In this document: positions 10,898 through 20,655 of the stretch, piece by piece
Layout of the letters: each line of letters starts with the position of its first letter
Numbering within the stretch: the stretch's first letter is position 1
Origin: Novosphingobium sp.
GTDB lineage: Bacteria > Pseudomonadota > Alphaproteobacteria > Sphingomonadales > Sphingomonadaceae
Direction: 5' to 3'
Length of the DNA stretch: 64,000 nt
NCBI GenBank assembly: GCA_024236175.1
Contig: JACKKY010000001.1
Location: 992,001 to 1,056,000 of the forward strand
Notes under the pieces: model-generated
The model's database searches: none
The model's input: the letters and a program-made list of their open reading frames with translations, nothing else
What the model was told of the DNA's origin: nothing
Position numbers and translations under genes: made by a program

Positions 10898-11986
10898 TCA
10901 GCCGGCGGTGCGGACATCGACGGGCGCAGAGGGTTCCAGGCGCCGCCGCACGATCGCCTCGGGCTGGTTTTCACGGATCCAGGCCAGCATGGTTTCGCGA
11001 ATTTCACAGCGAAGGTCGAAAGCGGTGGGTGCGTCGCAGGCGCTCATCAACAGCCTCACCTCGATGCTGTCGACATAGGTTTCGGTGACCTGCAGGACCT
11101 GTACGCGCCCGTCCCACAATTTGTGCCCTGTAACCTGCCGTTCGAATTCGGCCCGCAGCGGTGCGATGTCCGCCAGCGGGTCGAGATGCAGGATAACCGG
11201 CGCGAGCAGGTCGGCACTGTCCTTCGTCCAGTTCTGGAAGGTCTCTTCGAGGAACTTCGTAATCGGCACGATCAGGCGCCGTTCGTCCCAGGTCACCACC
11301 ACGACATAGGTGGTGCGAATGGTTTCGACGCGCCCCCATTCACCGTCGATGATCACGACATCGTCGATCGAGATCGGCTCCGTCAGCGCCATCTGGATGC
11401 CGCCGATAAGCGACTTGAGCGCAGGCTGGGCAGCAGCACCGACCGCCAGCGCGCCGAGGCCTGCCGACGCGACCAACGCGACGCCGATGTCGCGCACCGC
11501 CGGTATCGACAGCAGCATCAGGCCGATCGTGACGAAAATGACCAGGAAGCTAGCGATCCGCGAGAAGATCAGCAGCCGGGTGCGCTTGCGTCGGGCTTCG
11601 CGGTTGTCCGCACTGGAGATGTCGTTGCGCAGGATCATCGCGTCGACAAGCGCGCGCAGTATCGCAAGGCCGACCCAGCCGACCAGCGCGGGCATGACGA
11701 AACCCGCGATCCTTTCGAGCACACCCTGGAGCTCCGGAATCTCGCCCGCAGCAAGAACCAGAGCGAGCGCGATCAGCGAATATCGGGTCGGCCGCGCAAG
11801 CCGCTTGACCAGTATGTTGTCGGCTTCGCTCTCGCTGGCCCCTGCAAGCCGGCGCATCGCCCTGAACAACAGCTGGTGGGCCAGCAACGCCACGACGACG
11901 GCGACCGCTGCGGCGACGGCAACCACGAACAGCCTGTCCATCAGGTGGGGCAAGTTGGCGGCAAACTGCGCAAATCTGTCCTGCAT
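10898..11986 (-). CDS. Small-conductance mechanosensitive channel (MscS family)
   Basis: Inner-membrane channel that opens under membrane tension. It has 362 residues. About four hydrophobic segments lie in the first 190 residues, ending in a glycine/alanine-rich pore helix (VASAGLGALAVGAAAQ), followed by the cytosolic beta domain (SIDDVVIIDGEWGRVETI and RRLIVPITKFLEE). The GxxxG/Ala packing of the pore helix and the beta-domain sequence are diagnostic of MscS. The N-terminus has two or three extra helices compared with E. coli MscS (286 residues). It is divergent from the acyltransferase gene, with 174 bases between. Confidence 0.9.
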   Translation of the reverse strand: MQDRFAQFAANLPHLMDRLFVVAVAAAVAVVVALLAHQLLFRAMRRLAGASESEADNILVKRLARPTRYSLIALALVLAAGEIPELQGVLERIAGFVMPALVGWVGLAILRALVDAMILRNDISSADNREARRKRTRLLIFSRIASFLVIFVTIGLMLLSIPAVRDIGVALVASAGLGALAVGAAAQPALKSLIGGIQMALTEPISIDDVVIIDGEWGRVETIRTTYVVVVTWDERRLIVPITKFLEETFQNWTKDSADLLAPVILHLDPLADIAPLRAEFERQVTGHKLWDGRVQVLQVTETYVDSIEVRLLMSACDAPTAFDLRCEIRETMLAWIRENQPEAIVRRRLEPSAPVDVRTAG

Positions 11987-12160
11987 GACGGAACCCTATT
12001 GATCGCGCCGCACTCCATCAAGCCGGCTGCCCCAAGAAACCGGCCCAAGTCTCGGCTGCTTGCGAATTTGCGCGTTATCATTTGACGGTCCGCATGTTCC
12101 TTTTCGGGTCAGCGGCAATTCCGCGATCAACCGACCGGCAGAGGCATGCGATAATGGAGC

Positions 12161-13282
12161 ATGGGCCAAGCTCCTGCCTCAGGCGATCCTTCGCAACGCA
12201 TCCACTTCCTGGATGTGTCGCGCGCGCTGTTCATGCTGCTGGGCATCCCGTTCCACGCGGCGCTGGTCTACAGCTCGGCCATCTGGGCGGTATCTTCCCC
12301 GGACAAGAGCGCCGCGCTCGAATACCTGCCGACGATCCTCAGCAGCTTTCGCATGCCGGGCTTTTTCATGATCGCGGGCTTCTTCGCCGCGCTGCTGCTC
12401 CAGCGCCGCAGCGCCGCGGACTGGCTGCGCATGCGCATCGTGCGGCTCGGCATTCCGCTGCTGACCGGCATCGCGATGATCGTGCCGTTGCAAAACGCAG
12501 TCCTGCGGCTGGCCCCGCTCAATGCGGTGCAGCTGCCCGGCTCCGATGCGAACGCGCTGTTTTCGCATCTCTGGTTCCTTCCGGTTCTGCTGATGCTCTG
12601 CGCAGGCCTGGCCATCGGCTGGAAGCTGGTGAGGCGAGTTCGCTGGCCCGACCTGCCGTTCTGGTCGCTGGGCCTGCTGGTCGGGCTGTGGCTGATCGGG
12701 CTTCAATACGCCAAGACTATCGTCAATCTGGCACCGATGGGCGGATTTATCGATCTTCAGTCCGTGCTGGCCGACGCGCCGTTCTTCATGCTTGGCGTCG
12801 CCGCCCGCCTGAATCCGGCAATACTTGCGAGATTGACACGGCAGGACGGCAAGGTGGTTGCGATCGGCCTGCTCGCGCTGGTTGTCCATTGCCAGCTGCG
12901 CCATCCAATCGGACCGGCGGAGTTCGCCGTTTCGAAACTGTCAGAAGGTCTCGCGGCGCTGTGCCTGATGCAGACAGTGATCGCGATACTCGCGCGCTGG
13001 TTCGACCGGCCGTCTCCCATTGTGGACCGGATGGTCGATGCCTCCTTCACCATCTACCTTCTGCACCACCCCGTCATCATCGTTCTTTCGGTGCTGCTGT
13101 TGCCGTTGGCGGTGCCCCCCCTGGTCGAATGGACGCTGATCTGTGCCGCGACCCTGACCCTGTCCTATGCGATGCACCGGGCAATCAGCCGCAGCGGACT
13201 GTTGCTGTTACTGTTCAACGGAGTGGTGCCGCGTTCCGGCCGCGGACTGCTCACGCAGCCTAGTGCGCCGACCCCCAGCTAG
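12161..13282 (+). CDS. Acyltransferase-3 / OpgC-like integral membrane protein
   Basis: A 373-residue polytopic membrane protein with about ten hydrophobic segments. The beginning, RIHFLDVSRALFMLLGIPFHAALVY, matches the acyltransferase-3 signature with its conserved histidine in helix 1. FRMPGFFMIAGFF follows, and the HLWFLPVLLML block is typical of OpgC/MdoC-like proteins that succinylate periplasmic glucans. It probably transfers an acyl group to an envelope glycan; the substrate is unproven. Start ATG 12161 is preceded by TGGAGC. Its 3' end overlaps polA on the opposite strand by 23 bases. Confidence 0.85.
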   Translation: MGQAPASGDPSQRIHFLDVSRALFMLLGIPFHAALVYSSAIWAVSSPDKSAALEYLPTILSSFRMPGFFMIAGFFAALLLQRRSAADWLRMRIVRLGIPLLTGIAMIVPLQNAVLRLAPLNAVQLPGSDANALFSHLWFLPVLLMLCAGLAIGWKLVRRVRWPDLPFWSLGLLVGLWLIGLQYAKTIVNLAPMGGFIDLQSVLADAPFFMLGVAARLNPAILARLTRQDGKVVAIGLLALVVHCQLRHPIGPAEFAVSKLSEGLAALCLMQTVIAILARWFDRPSPIVDRMVDASFTIYLLHHPVIIVLSVLLLPLAVPPLVEWTLICAATLTLSYAMHRAISRSGLLLLLFNGVVPRSGRGLLTQPSAPTPS

Positions 13283-16091
13283 GGCCGGAACCGGCTGCAA
13301 CGCCCAACGGCACATCGAGTTTGACCGCGGGAAGCGCGGCTTGCGACATCACCTGTTCGATCACCGGGGCAGCGGCCTCGGCATCGCTTTCCGGCAATTC
13401 GAACACCAGTTCATCGTGCACCTGCAGCAACATGCGCACATGCCCAAGCCCCTGCTCCTCCAGAGCGGGCATCATCCGGACCATGGCCCGCTTGATGATA
13501 TCGGCGCTGGTCCCCTGGAGCGGCGCGTTGATCGCCGCGCGCTCGCTGCCCTGCCGCTCCGCCTGGTTCTTGGAATTGATACGCGGGAACCACGTCTTGC
13601 GCCCGAACAGCGTCTCGGAATAGCCGCGCTCGCGCACGCTCTCGAGCGTTTCGTGGATATAGCGCTGGATGCCCGGGAAACGCTCGAAATAGCGGTCGAT
13701 CATCTCCTGGGCCTCTTCGGGCGTGACGCCGAGCCGCGAAGCGAGGCCCCAGCGCGAAATTCCGTAGAGGATCGCGAAGTTGATGGTTTTCGCCCGCGCG
13801 CGCGTGTCGCGGTCCACGGTACCGAACATCTCCATGGCGGTACGAGCATGGATATCCTCGCCCTGCGCGAACGCTTCCTTGAGCGGAGGCACATCGGCTA
13901 CATGGGCGGCAAGGCGCAACTCGATCTGGCTGTAGTCGGCCGACAGAATGACGTTCCCCTTTTCCGCGACGAAACAGTCGCGGATCTGGCGGCCGATGTC
14001 CGTACGTATCGGAATGTTCTGCAAATTGGGCTCGGTCGAGGAAAGCCGCCCGGTCTGCGCACCAACCAGTGAATAGCTGGTATGTACACGACCGGTATCG
14101 GGGTTGATCGCCGCCTGCAGTGCTTCGGTATAGGTCGACCGCAGCTTGGTGAGCTGTCGCCAATCCAGCACTTTGCCGGCGATCTCGATACCCTGACCGG
14201 CCAGCCCTTCAAGCACGCTCTGGTCCGTCGAATACTGCCCGCTCTTGCCCTTCCTGCCGCCTTTCAAACCCATCTTGTCGAACAGGATTTCTCCAAGCTG
14301 CTTGGGGCTGCCGATGGTGAAAGTCTCCCCGGCAAGGTCGTGGATCTGCTTCTCCAGCACCCCCATCTGCTCGGCGAATTCCGCCGAAAGCCCGGCAAGC
14401 TTTTCCCGGTCGACACAAATGCCGTGCCGCTCCATCTGCGCAACGACGGGAATCAACGGCCGGTCGACGCGTTCGTAGACACGGGTGGTGCACTCGTCGG
14501 AAAGCCGCGGTTTCATCACCCGATGCAGCCGCCATGTCACGTCGGCATCCTCGGCCGCGTAGGCAGTGGCTTTGTCGAGTGGAACTTCGACGAAGGAAAT
14601 CGCCTTCTTGCCGGTCCCGCACACATCCTTGAAGGCGATGCAGCTATGGCCGAGGTGCGCTTCGGCAAGCTCGTCCATGCCGTGTCCGCCCACGCCACCC
14701 TGACTGCGACCGGCGTCGAGGCAGAAGCTGATCACCATCGTGTCGTCGATCGGACCGACGGCGATGCCGTAGCGCGCCAGCACGTTGAGATCGTACTTGG
14801 CGTTCTGCCCCACCTTGAGGACCGCATCGCTTTCCAGCAGCGGTTTGAGGCGCGCCAGCGCCTCGCCCCGGCTGATCTGTTCGGGCCTTTCCGCGAACAT
14901 GTCGGTGCCGCCATGGGCAAGCGGAATGTAGCAGGCCTCATTCGGTCCCGTCGCGAGGCTGACGCCGACGAGTTCCGCACGCATTGCGTCAAGCGCACTG
15001 GTTTCGGTGTCAAAAGCGACTAGCCGCGCCGCGAAGGCGCGCTCGATCCAGCGGTCCAGCGCTTCCAGGCTCGTCACGCATTCATACGCCTCGTGATCCA
15101 CAGCCGGCATTTCCGGCGGGGGCTGACGGGAAGCGCCTTCGGCAGGGCCAGCCGCGGCGTTGACCGGCTTTGCCGGATCGAGCTCGGTCGCCTTGACCGG
15201 GCTGCCGGACCCGGCACCCAGGCGTTTCAGCAGGCTTGTGAACCCGTGTTTCTCAAGGAACGCTGCCAGTGGATCGGGCGGAATCTCGCCAAGCTTGAAA
15301 TCGTCGAGCGAAACGGGAAGGTCGCAATCCTCTTTCAGCGTGACCAGCACCCGGCTGAGACGCGCCATGTCGGCCTGCTCGATCAGCCGTTCCTGCAACT
15401 TCGATTTCTTCATGGCCGGTGCCGCATCCAGCGCGGCTTCGAGGCTGCCGTGTTCCTGGATCAGCTTGGTCGCTGTCTTGGGCCCGACACCGTAGACGCC
15501 CGGGATATTGTCGACCGAATCGCCCATCAGCGCGAGCACATCGCCAACCTTTTCTGGCGGAACGCCGAATTTTTCTTCGACTTCGGGTATGTCGATGCGC
15601 TGGTTGCGCATCGTGTCGAGCATATCGATATGGCCGTCGCCATGCGGCCCGACGAGTTGCATCAAGTCCTTGTCCGACGAAACAATGGTGACGTCCCAAC
15701 CCTGATCAGCGGCCGCGCGCGCGTATGAAGCGATGAGATCGTCTGCCTCGAGGTCATCTTCCTCGATACACGCAAGCGAGAAGGCGCGGGTCGCGTCCCG
15801 AATTAGCGGGAATTGCGGAACCAGGTCTTCCGGCGGCGGCGGTCGATTGGCCTTGTAATCCTCATAGATCGCATTGCGAAACGACGTGCCGGACTTGTCG
15901 AGAATGACCGCCATATGTGTCGGTCCTTCGGCCTGATTCAGGTCTTCGGCCAGCTTCCAGAGCATGGTTGTGTAACCGTAGACGGCACCGACCGGCGTGC
16001 CTTCCGGATCCGTAAGCGGCGGCAGGCGATGATAGGCGCGGAATATGTATGACGATCCGTCTACCAGATAGAGATGTTGCTTGGGCTCCAT
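13260..16091 (-). CDS. polA: DNA polymerase I
   Basis: DNA repair and Okazaki-fragment polymerase, 943 residues. The 5'-3' exonuclease domain (about 1-290) shows VDGSSYIFRAYH, EADDLIASYA, SSDKDLMQLV and MGDSVDNIPGV. A 3'-5' exonuclease domain (about 330-530) retains the acidic motif AFDTETSALD, so proofreading residues appear intact. The polymerase domain has SADYSQIELR (motif A), RARAKTINFAILYG (motif B/O-helix) and LLQVHDELVFE (motif C). Start ATG 16091 (MEPKQHLYLVDG) is at the family position. It has the organisation of full-length Pol I, with nothing truncated. Confidence 0.98.
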   Translation of the reverse strand: MEPKQHLYLVDGSSYIFRAYHRLPPLTDPEGTPVGAVYGYTTMLWKLAEDLNQAEGPTHMAVILDKSGTSFRNAIYEDYKANRPPPPEDLVPQFPLIRDATRAFSLACIEEDDLEADDLIASYARAAADQGWDVTIVSSDKDLMQLVGPHGDGHIDMLDTMRNQRIDIPEVEEKFGVPPEKVGDVLALMGDSVDNIPGVYGVGPKTATKLIQEHGSLEAALDAAPAMKKSKLQERLIEQADMARLSRVLVTLKEDCDLPVSLDDFKLGEIPPDPLAAFLEKHGFTSLLKRLGAGSGSPVKATELDPAKPVNAAAGPAEGASRQPPPEMPAVDHEAYECVTSLEALDRWIERAFAARLVAFDTETSALDAMRAELVGVSLATGPNEACYIPLAHGGTDMFAERPEQISRGEALARLKPLLESDAVLKVGQNAKYDLNVLARYGIAVGPIDDTMVISFCLDAGRSQGGVGGHGMDELAEAHLGHSCIAFKDVCGTGKKAISFVEVPLDKATAYAAEDADVTWRLHRVMKPRLSDECTTRVYERVDRPLIPVVAQMERHGICVDREKLAGLSAEFAEQMGVLEKQIHDLAGETFTIGSPKQLGEILFDKMGLKGGRKGKSGQYSTDQSVLEGLAGQGIEIAGKVLDWRQLTKLRSTYTEALQAAINPDTGRVHTSYSLVGAQTGRLSSTEPNLQNIPIRTDIGRQIRDCFVAEKGNVILSADYSQIELRLAAHVADVPPLKEAFAQGEDIHARTAMEMFGTVDRDTRARAKTINFAILYGISRWGLASRLGVTPEEAQEMIDRYFERFPGIQRYIHETLESVRERGYSETLFGRKTWFPRINSKNQAERQGSERAAINAPLQGTSADIIKRAMVRMMPALEEQGLGHVRMLLQVHDELVFELPESDAEAAAPVIEQVMSQAALPAVKLDVPLGVAAGSGPSWGSAH

Positions 16092-16156
16092 GCGGCGGTC
16101 CTAGCAGCGCCCGGCCCGGACGTCAGCCAGCATCTGCACCCGGTTCCGGACAATCA

Positions 16157-16340
16157 CTTGCATGGATAGCGCAAGGCGACTATCTATCGCGTCGAAGTCT
16201 GTCCGAGGGGGGAGGCTTTCTATTCGGCCCTGTGCCGTGAATGGTCCACTCGCTGTTCAAGGAATTTATACATGCGCAAAATCGTTTTCGCCGCCGCTGC
16301 CGCCGCTGGCGCCCTTGCCCTTTCGGCCTGCTCGGAAAAG
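16157..16340. repeat. Tandem duplication, copy 1 (promoter, leader and signal-peptide codons)
   Basis: This segment (promoter, 5' leader with TGGTCCACTCGCTGTTCAAG, start codon and signal-peptide codons) recurs in diverged form at about 16723-16905. The matches extend from the -35 box into the lipoprotein gene and resume at the gene ends, showing that a whole transcription unit was duplicated. Confidence 0.75.
16158..16186 (+). promoter_or_regulatory. Sigma-70-type promoter of the first alanine-rich lipoprotein
   Basis: TTGCAT (16158-16163), 17-base spacer, TATCTA (16181-16186). Predicted start near 16193 gives a leader of about 80 bases. The same arrangement is found in the duplicated copy at 16724-16752, which supports it. 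Confidence 0.65.
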
Positions 16341-16523
16341 ACCGAAGATGCTGCAACGGAAGCTGCTGATTCCGCAATGGAAGACGCCGAAGCCACCATG
16401 GATGCCGCTGGCGATGCCGTTGAAGGCGCAGCCGCCGAAGCTACCGACGCTGCAGAAGCCGCCGGCGATGCGGTCGAAGCCGAAGTTCAGGACGAGGCGC
16501 CGGCTGAAGCCGCCGCCGACTGA
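16272..16523 (+). CDS. Small alanine/glutamate-rich lipoprotein, copy 1
   Basis: An 83-residue predicted lipoprotein. The signal peptide MRKIVFAAAAAAGALALSAC ends in an LSAC lipobox with lipidated Cys20. The mature part is built almost entirely from Ala, Glu and Asp in irregular four-residue steps (DAAGDAVEGAAAEATDAAEAAGDA), predicting an acidic amphipathic helix. Similar small alanine-rich lipoproteins occur in sphingomonads with no assigned function. An envelope-spacer or helical-bundle role like that of Lpp is conceivable but untested. It has its own promoter and terminator. Confidence 0.75.
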   Translation: MRKIVFAAAAAAGALALSACSEKTEDAATEAADSAMEDAEATMDAAGDAVEGAAAEATDAAEAAGDAVEAEVQDEAPAEAAAD

Positions 16524-16541
16524 TTTTACGACATTTCAGGG

Positions 16542-16579
16542 AAAGGGCGTGGCCTTCGGTGGCCGCGCCCTTTCTTTTT
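16542..16579 (+). terminator. Rho-independent terminator of lipoprotein copy 1
   Basis: A 13-bp stem AAAGGGCGTGGCC / GGCCGCGCCCTTT (one G-T pair) with loop TTCGGT, followed by CTTTTT, 18 bases after the stop codon. Confidence 0.9.
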
Positions 16580-16722
16580 GCGCATTCGTTGGCCGTTCGC
16601 AGCAACCCGAACGGGCGGGAAAATCGGCTGATTTGCGCAATTGCGCCATATCGCTGCCATATTCGCCTCCTAAATCCGCCGAGCTTGGCTAGATCGGCTG
16701 AGATACCGCACAGCGACAATCG
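16580..16722. other. Spacer between the duplicated lipoprotein units
   Basis: No gene. It contains the perfect 12-base palindrome GCGCAATTGCGC at 16635-16646, a possible protein-binding site for the downstream promoter. Nothing else recognised. Confidence 0.45.
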
Positions 16723-16905
16723 CTTGCATAGATGCGCACAGGCGATTATTTGACGCGCGAAGTCTACCGGGGCGGTAGGCTTTCCGCTCGGCCTTGTGCC
16801 GTGCGTGGTCCACTCGCTGTTCAAGGAATACCATACATGCGCAAGATCGTTTTCGCTGCCGCCGCCACTGTTGGCGCTCTGACCCTTTCCGCCTGCTCGG
16901 AACCG
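16723..16905. repeat. Tandem duplication, copy 2
   Basis: Second copy of the unit described at 16157. The promoter spacing (17 bases), the GTCCACTCGCTGTTCAAGGAAT leader segment and the MRKIVFAAAA signal codons are conserved, while most intervening leader bases have diverged. Confidence 0.75.
16724..16752 (+). promoter_or_regulatory. Sigma-70-type promoter of the second alanine-rich lipoprotein
   Basis: TTGCAT (16724-16729), 17-base spacer, TATTTG (16747-16752). This is the paralogous copy of the promoter at 16158-16186, with an identical -35 and a degenerate -10. Confidence 0.6.
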
Positions 16906-17115
16906 GCTGCCGACGAAGCTGCCACCGAAGCCGAGGCAATGGCTGAGGAAGCCACCGATGCCGCGACTGAAGCAGCTGACGCCGCTGGCGAAGCCGCTGA
17001 TGCCGCAACCGAGGCTGCCGGTGAAGCCGCTGACGCCGCTGCCGATGCCGCCGGTGAAGCTGCCGACGCCGCTGCTGGCGCCGCGTCCGACGCAGCCGAC
17101 GCGATGTCTGAATAA
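16837..17115 (+). CDS. Small alanine/glutamate-rich lipoprotein, copy 2
   Basis: A 92-residue paralogue of the preceding gene, with the same signal peptide and LSAC lipobox (Cys20). The mature region has a more regular pattern, EAADAAGEAADAATEAAG, with Ala-Ala-Asp or Ala-Ala-Glu every 3-4 residues, consistent with a long acidic helix. It is extended by roughly nine residues relative to copy 1 through repeat expansion. The upstream in-frame ATG at 16732 overlaps the promoter and is rejected, because 16837 matches copy 1. Function unknown. Confidence 0.75.
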   Translation: MRKIVFAAAATVGALTLSACSEPAADEAATEAEAMAEEATDAATEAADAAGEAADAATEAAGEAADAAADAAGEAADAAAGAASDAADAMSE

Positions 17116-17140
17116 TTCGCTTGAAGCGATAAAAGGTTTC

Positions 17141-17178
17141 AGGGCGCGTGGGGGCAACCCCGCGCGCCCTTTCCTTTT
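17141..17178 (+). terminator. Rho-independent terminator of lipoprotein copy 2
   Basis: AGGGCGCG-GGGG stem closed by a GCAA loop and paired with CCCC-CGCGCCCT, followed by TTCCTTTT, 25 bases after the stop. Confidence 0.88.
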
Positions 17179-17324
17179 GCCCCGCAAGGGGCCCGGCGGC
17201 GACCTTCCCCAGACCTATCCGGAAATGCTGGCAAGGCGCGCTGCATGCCTTGCGCACCCTCCATTTTCGCTATCGGCGTAGTAATACCCGGGCCGTCTCT
17301 TCCGGGCGAAGCAACGGTTTTCTT

Positions 17325-18341
17325 TCAGCGCGAAGCCGTCTTGCGGTAGTTGCGGGGGTTCTGGAGCGCGTAACCGTCGTATATGGCGCGCGCGATCGAA
17401 GCGATCCGGGCTTCTCGCTGGCCTCTGCTCCCCTGCCCCGTGACGTAGATTGCAACGGCCATGGCCCGGCCATCGGGCGTATGGATGATACCCACATCGC
17501 TCGACGTATTGTGGAGCGAACCAGTCTTGTGCGCGACCTGTGCCTCGTCCGGCAGCAAGGCGGGGATCCGGCGTTTGCCGGTAACACAGCGGTGCATGGC
17601 GCCCAGCAGCACAGCGCGGCTTTCCGGGCTGAGCCACTTGCCTTCGTAGATGCCGCTCAGCAGCTGCACCATTGCCAGCGGCGTGGCGCTGTCGCGCGGA
17701 TCGATCGTCGTGGCCGGATCGATCGCTCCGTCATCGCGCACCAGCGTGGCGATGTCCCGGTCGATCCGCCAATCCGAGATACCGGCGCGCCGCACCCAGT
17801 CGTTCACGACCGAAGGCCCGCCGACCGCAGCCAGGAGCGCGTCGGTCGCCTGATTGTCGCTGCGCGTCAGCGTCAATTCGATCAGGCTCAGCGCGGAAAG
17901 GCTGGTGCCAGCCCTTACCGGCGCCACCGGCCCGTCGAACTTGCGCGACGGCACCGGCACCATCAGCGGATATTTGTCGTTGAGGCTGAACCGCCGCCTG
18001 TCGACGCCTTCGAGGAAGGTCGCGACAATGGCGATCTTGCTGGTGCTGGCCATGGGAAAAGGCTGGTTGCCCAGAATGTCCAGGCTTTGGCCCGACGAAA
18101 GATCGAGTGCGGCGACACCAATCCGGCCACGCTCGGCGTTGGCAAGCGACGCGATCCGCGCTTCGAACGGGGTTTCGTAGGCCCGCGGAGCACGCAGTTC
18201 CGTGCCGAGGACAGTATCGAATGCGGTCTCGAAAGAATCCGAATCCGCGGCCTGTGCGGTCGAAAGCGGGGTGACGAGCATGGCCGCCATCCCCAGGAAA
18301 AGGGAAAACCATCCGGTCTTGAACCTGTTCAACCGCTCCAT
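17325..18341 (-). CDS. Class A beta-lactamase-like serine hydrolase (no omega-loop glutamate)
   Basis: A 338-residue exported protein with a signal peptide (hydrophobic core around residues 11-30, cleavage likely after AQA). It has the penicillin-recognising fold motifs Ser99-Thr-Ser-Lys102, SDN at 161-163 and KTG at 272-274, and the conserved RDSATPLAM segment. In classical class A enzymes the deacylating Glu166 lies in the LDRWEPELN segment; here the matching stretch reads IDRDIATLV. No glutamate occurs between residues 155 and 233, and the loop is about seven residues longer. It may acylate but hydrolyse penicillins poorly, or act on another substrate. Start ATG 18341 is preferred over the GTG at 18353. 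Promoter not identified. Confidence 0.82.
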   Translation of the reverse strand: MERLNRFKTGWFSLFLGMAAMLVTPLSTAQAADSDSFETAFDTVLGTELRAPRAYETPFEARIASLANAERGRIGVAALDLSSGQSLDILGNQPFPMASTSKIAIVATFLEGVDRRRFSLNDKYPLMVPVPSRKFDGPVAPVRAGTSLSALSLIELTLTRSDNQATDALLAAVGGPSVVNDWVRRAGISDWRIDRDIATLVRDDGAIDPATTIDPRDSATPLAMVQLLSGIYEGKWLSPESRAVLLGAMHRCVTGKRRIPALLPDEAQVAHKTGSLHNTSSDVGIIHTPDGRAMAVAIYVTGQGSRGQREARIASIARAIYDGYALQNPRNYRKTASR

Positions 18342-18491
18342 CACAGAACCCACTCTACCTCATGACATATTGGAATTTTCTTAAACCCGGCGGACTCTGC
18401 GACCAATGACGCGTCGACGAAATGCCGCGCATGTGCGGGCAATCGCGTAATTCTACGCAATTTTGCCGGTCTGCATAGACGAAACGCACGA

Positions 18492-18522
18492 GAAAAGGGC
18501 CGGAGGATCGCTCCCCCGGCCC
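18492..18522 (-). terminator. Terminator of the groESL operon
   Basis: Read on the minus strand: GGGCCGG stem, loop containing GGGAGCGATCCT, CCGGCCC, then TTTTCTCG. Located about 40 bases after the groEL stop. Confidence 0.8.
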
Positions 18523-18559
18523 ACTTTCTTTTCGCGATTTGCGAACGGCTTGCGCGGGA

Positions 18560-20206
<1,647 letters not shown>

Positions 20207-20250
20207 TGTCCTAACTTCCTTCCAAGTTCAGTTTGACAGGTGGACAGTCC

Positions 20251-20538
20251 TCAGGCGACGACGCCGAGGATGTCGCTTTCCTTCATGATCAGCAGCTCTT
20301 CGCCGTTGACCGAGACTTCGGTGCCCGACCACTTGCCGAAGAGGACGCGATCGCCTTCCTTGACATCGAGCGGGGTGACCTTGCCATCTTCCGAGCGAGC
20401 GCCCGAACCGACGGCGACGATTTCGCCCTCAGCCGGCTTTTCCTTTGCGCTGTCGGGAATGATGATGCCGCCGGCCGTCTTTTCTTCGGCTTCAACGCGG
20501 CGCACGAGAACGCGATCGTGCAGCGGACGAAAACTCAT
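20251..20538 (-). CDS. groS: 10-kDa co-chaperonin GroES
   Basis: Heptameric lid of the GroEL chamber, 95 residues from ATG 20538 (MSFRPLHDRVLVRR). The mobile loop residues EEKTAGGIIIPD and the C-terminal DILGVV are conserved. An in-frame upstream start at 20553 adds five residues but lies in the ribosome-binding site (GGGAGATCCCC region), so 20538 is used. First gene of the groESL operon. Confidence 0.99.
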   Translation of the reverse strand: MSFRPLHDRVLVRRVEAEEKTAGGIIIPDSAKEKPAEGEIVAVGSGARSEDGKVTPLDVKEGDRVLFGKWSGTEVSVNGEELLIMKESDILGVVA

Positions 20539-20571
20539 GGGGATCTCCCTCATCCTGTGAACACAACGTGT

Positions 20572-20598
20572 TTGGCACTCTCATGCCAAGAGTGCCAG
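20572..20598 (-). promoter_or_regulatory. CIRCE operator (HrcA binding site)
   Basis: TTGGCACTC-N9-GAGTGCCAG at 20572-20580 / 20590-20598. This is close to the consensus TTAGCACTC-N9-GAGTGCTAA, placed 34 bases upstream of the groES start. HrcA, not encoded here, is expected to repress groESL through this element. Confidence 0.93.
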
Positions 20599-20606
20599 CG
20601 GGCGCG

Positions 20607-20635
20607 CATATGGGATCCGGCCGGCACAGCGTCAA
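20607..20635 (-). promoter_or_regulatory. groESL promoter, sigma-32-like
   Basis: On the minus strand: CTTGACG (-35 core 20630-20635), 17-base spacer, CCCATATG (-10 core 20607-20612). The CTTGA and CCCATAT elements resemble alphaproteobacterial heat-shock promoters while also fitting a sigma-70 layout. The CIRCE element lies just downstream, so repression and heat-shock activation probably combine. Confidence 0.7.
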
Positions 20636-20655
20636 GCGGAGTCTCTCAAAAAAAT

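Noticed and set aside
16900..17110. Tandem DNA repeat (satellite) in lipoprotein copy 2
   Set aside because: The periodicity follows Ala-Ala-Asp/Glu codons and is not a perfect DNA repeat; protein-level repetition explains it.
17325..18341. Beta-lactam resistance gene
   Set aside because: Fold motifs present, but the deacylation glutamate was not found and there is no mobile element or regulator; kept as serine hydrolase.
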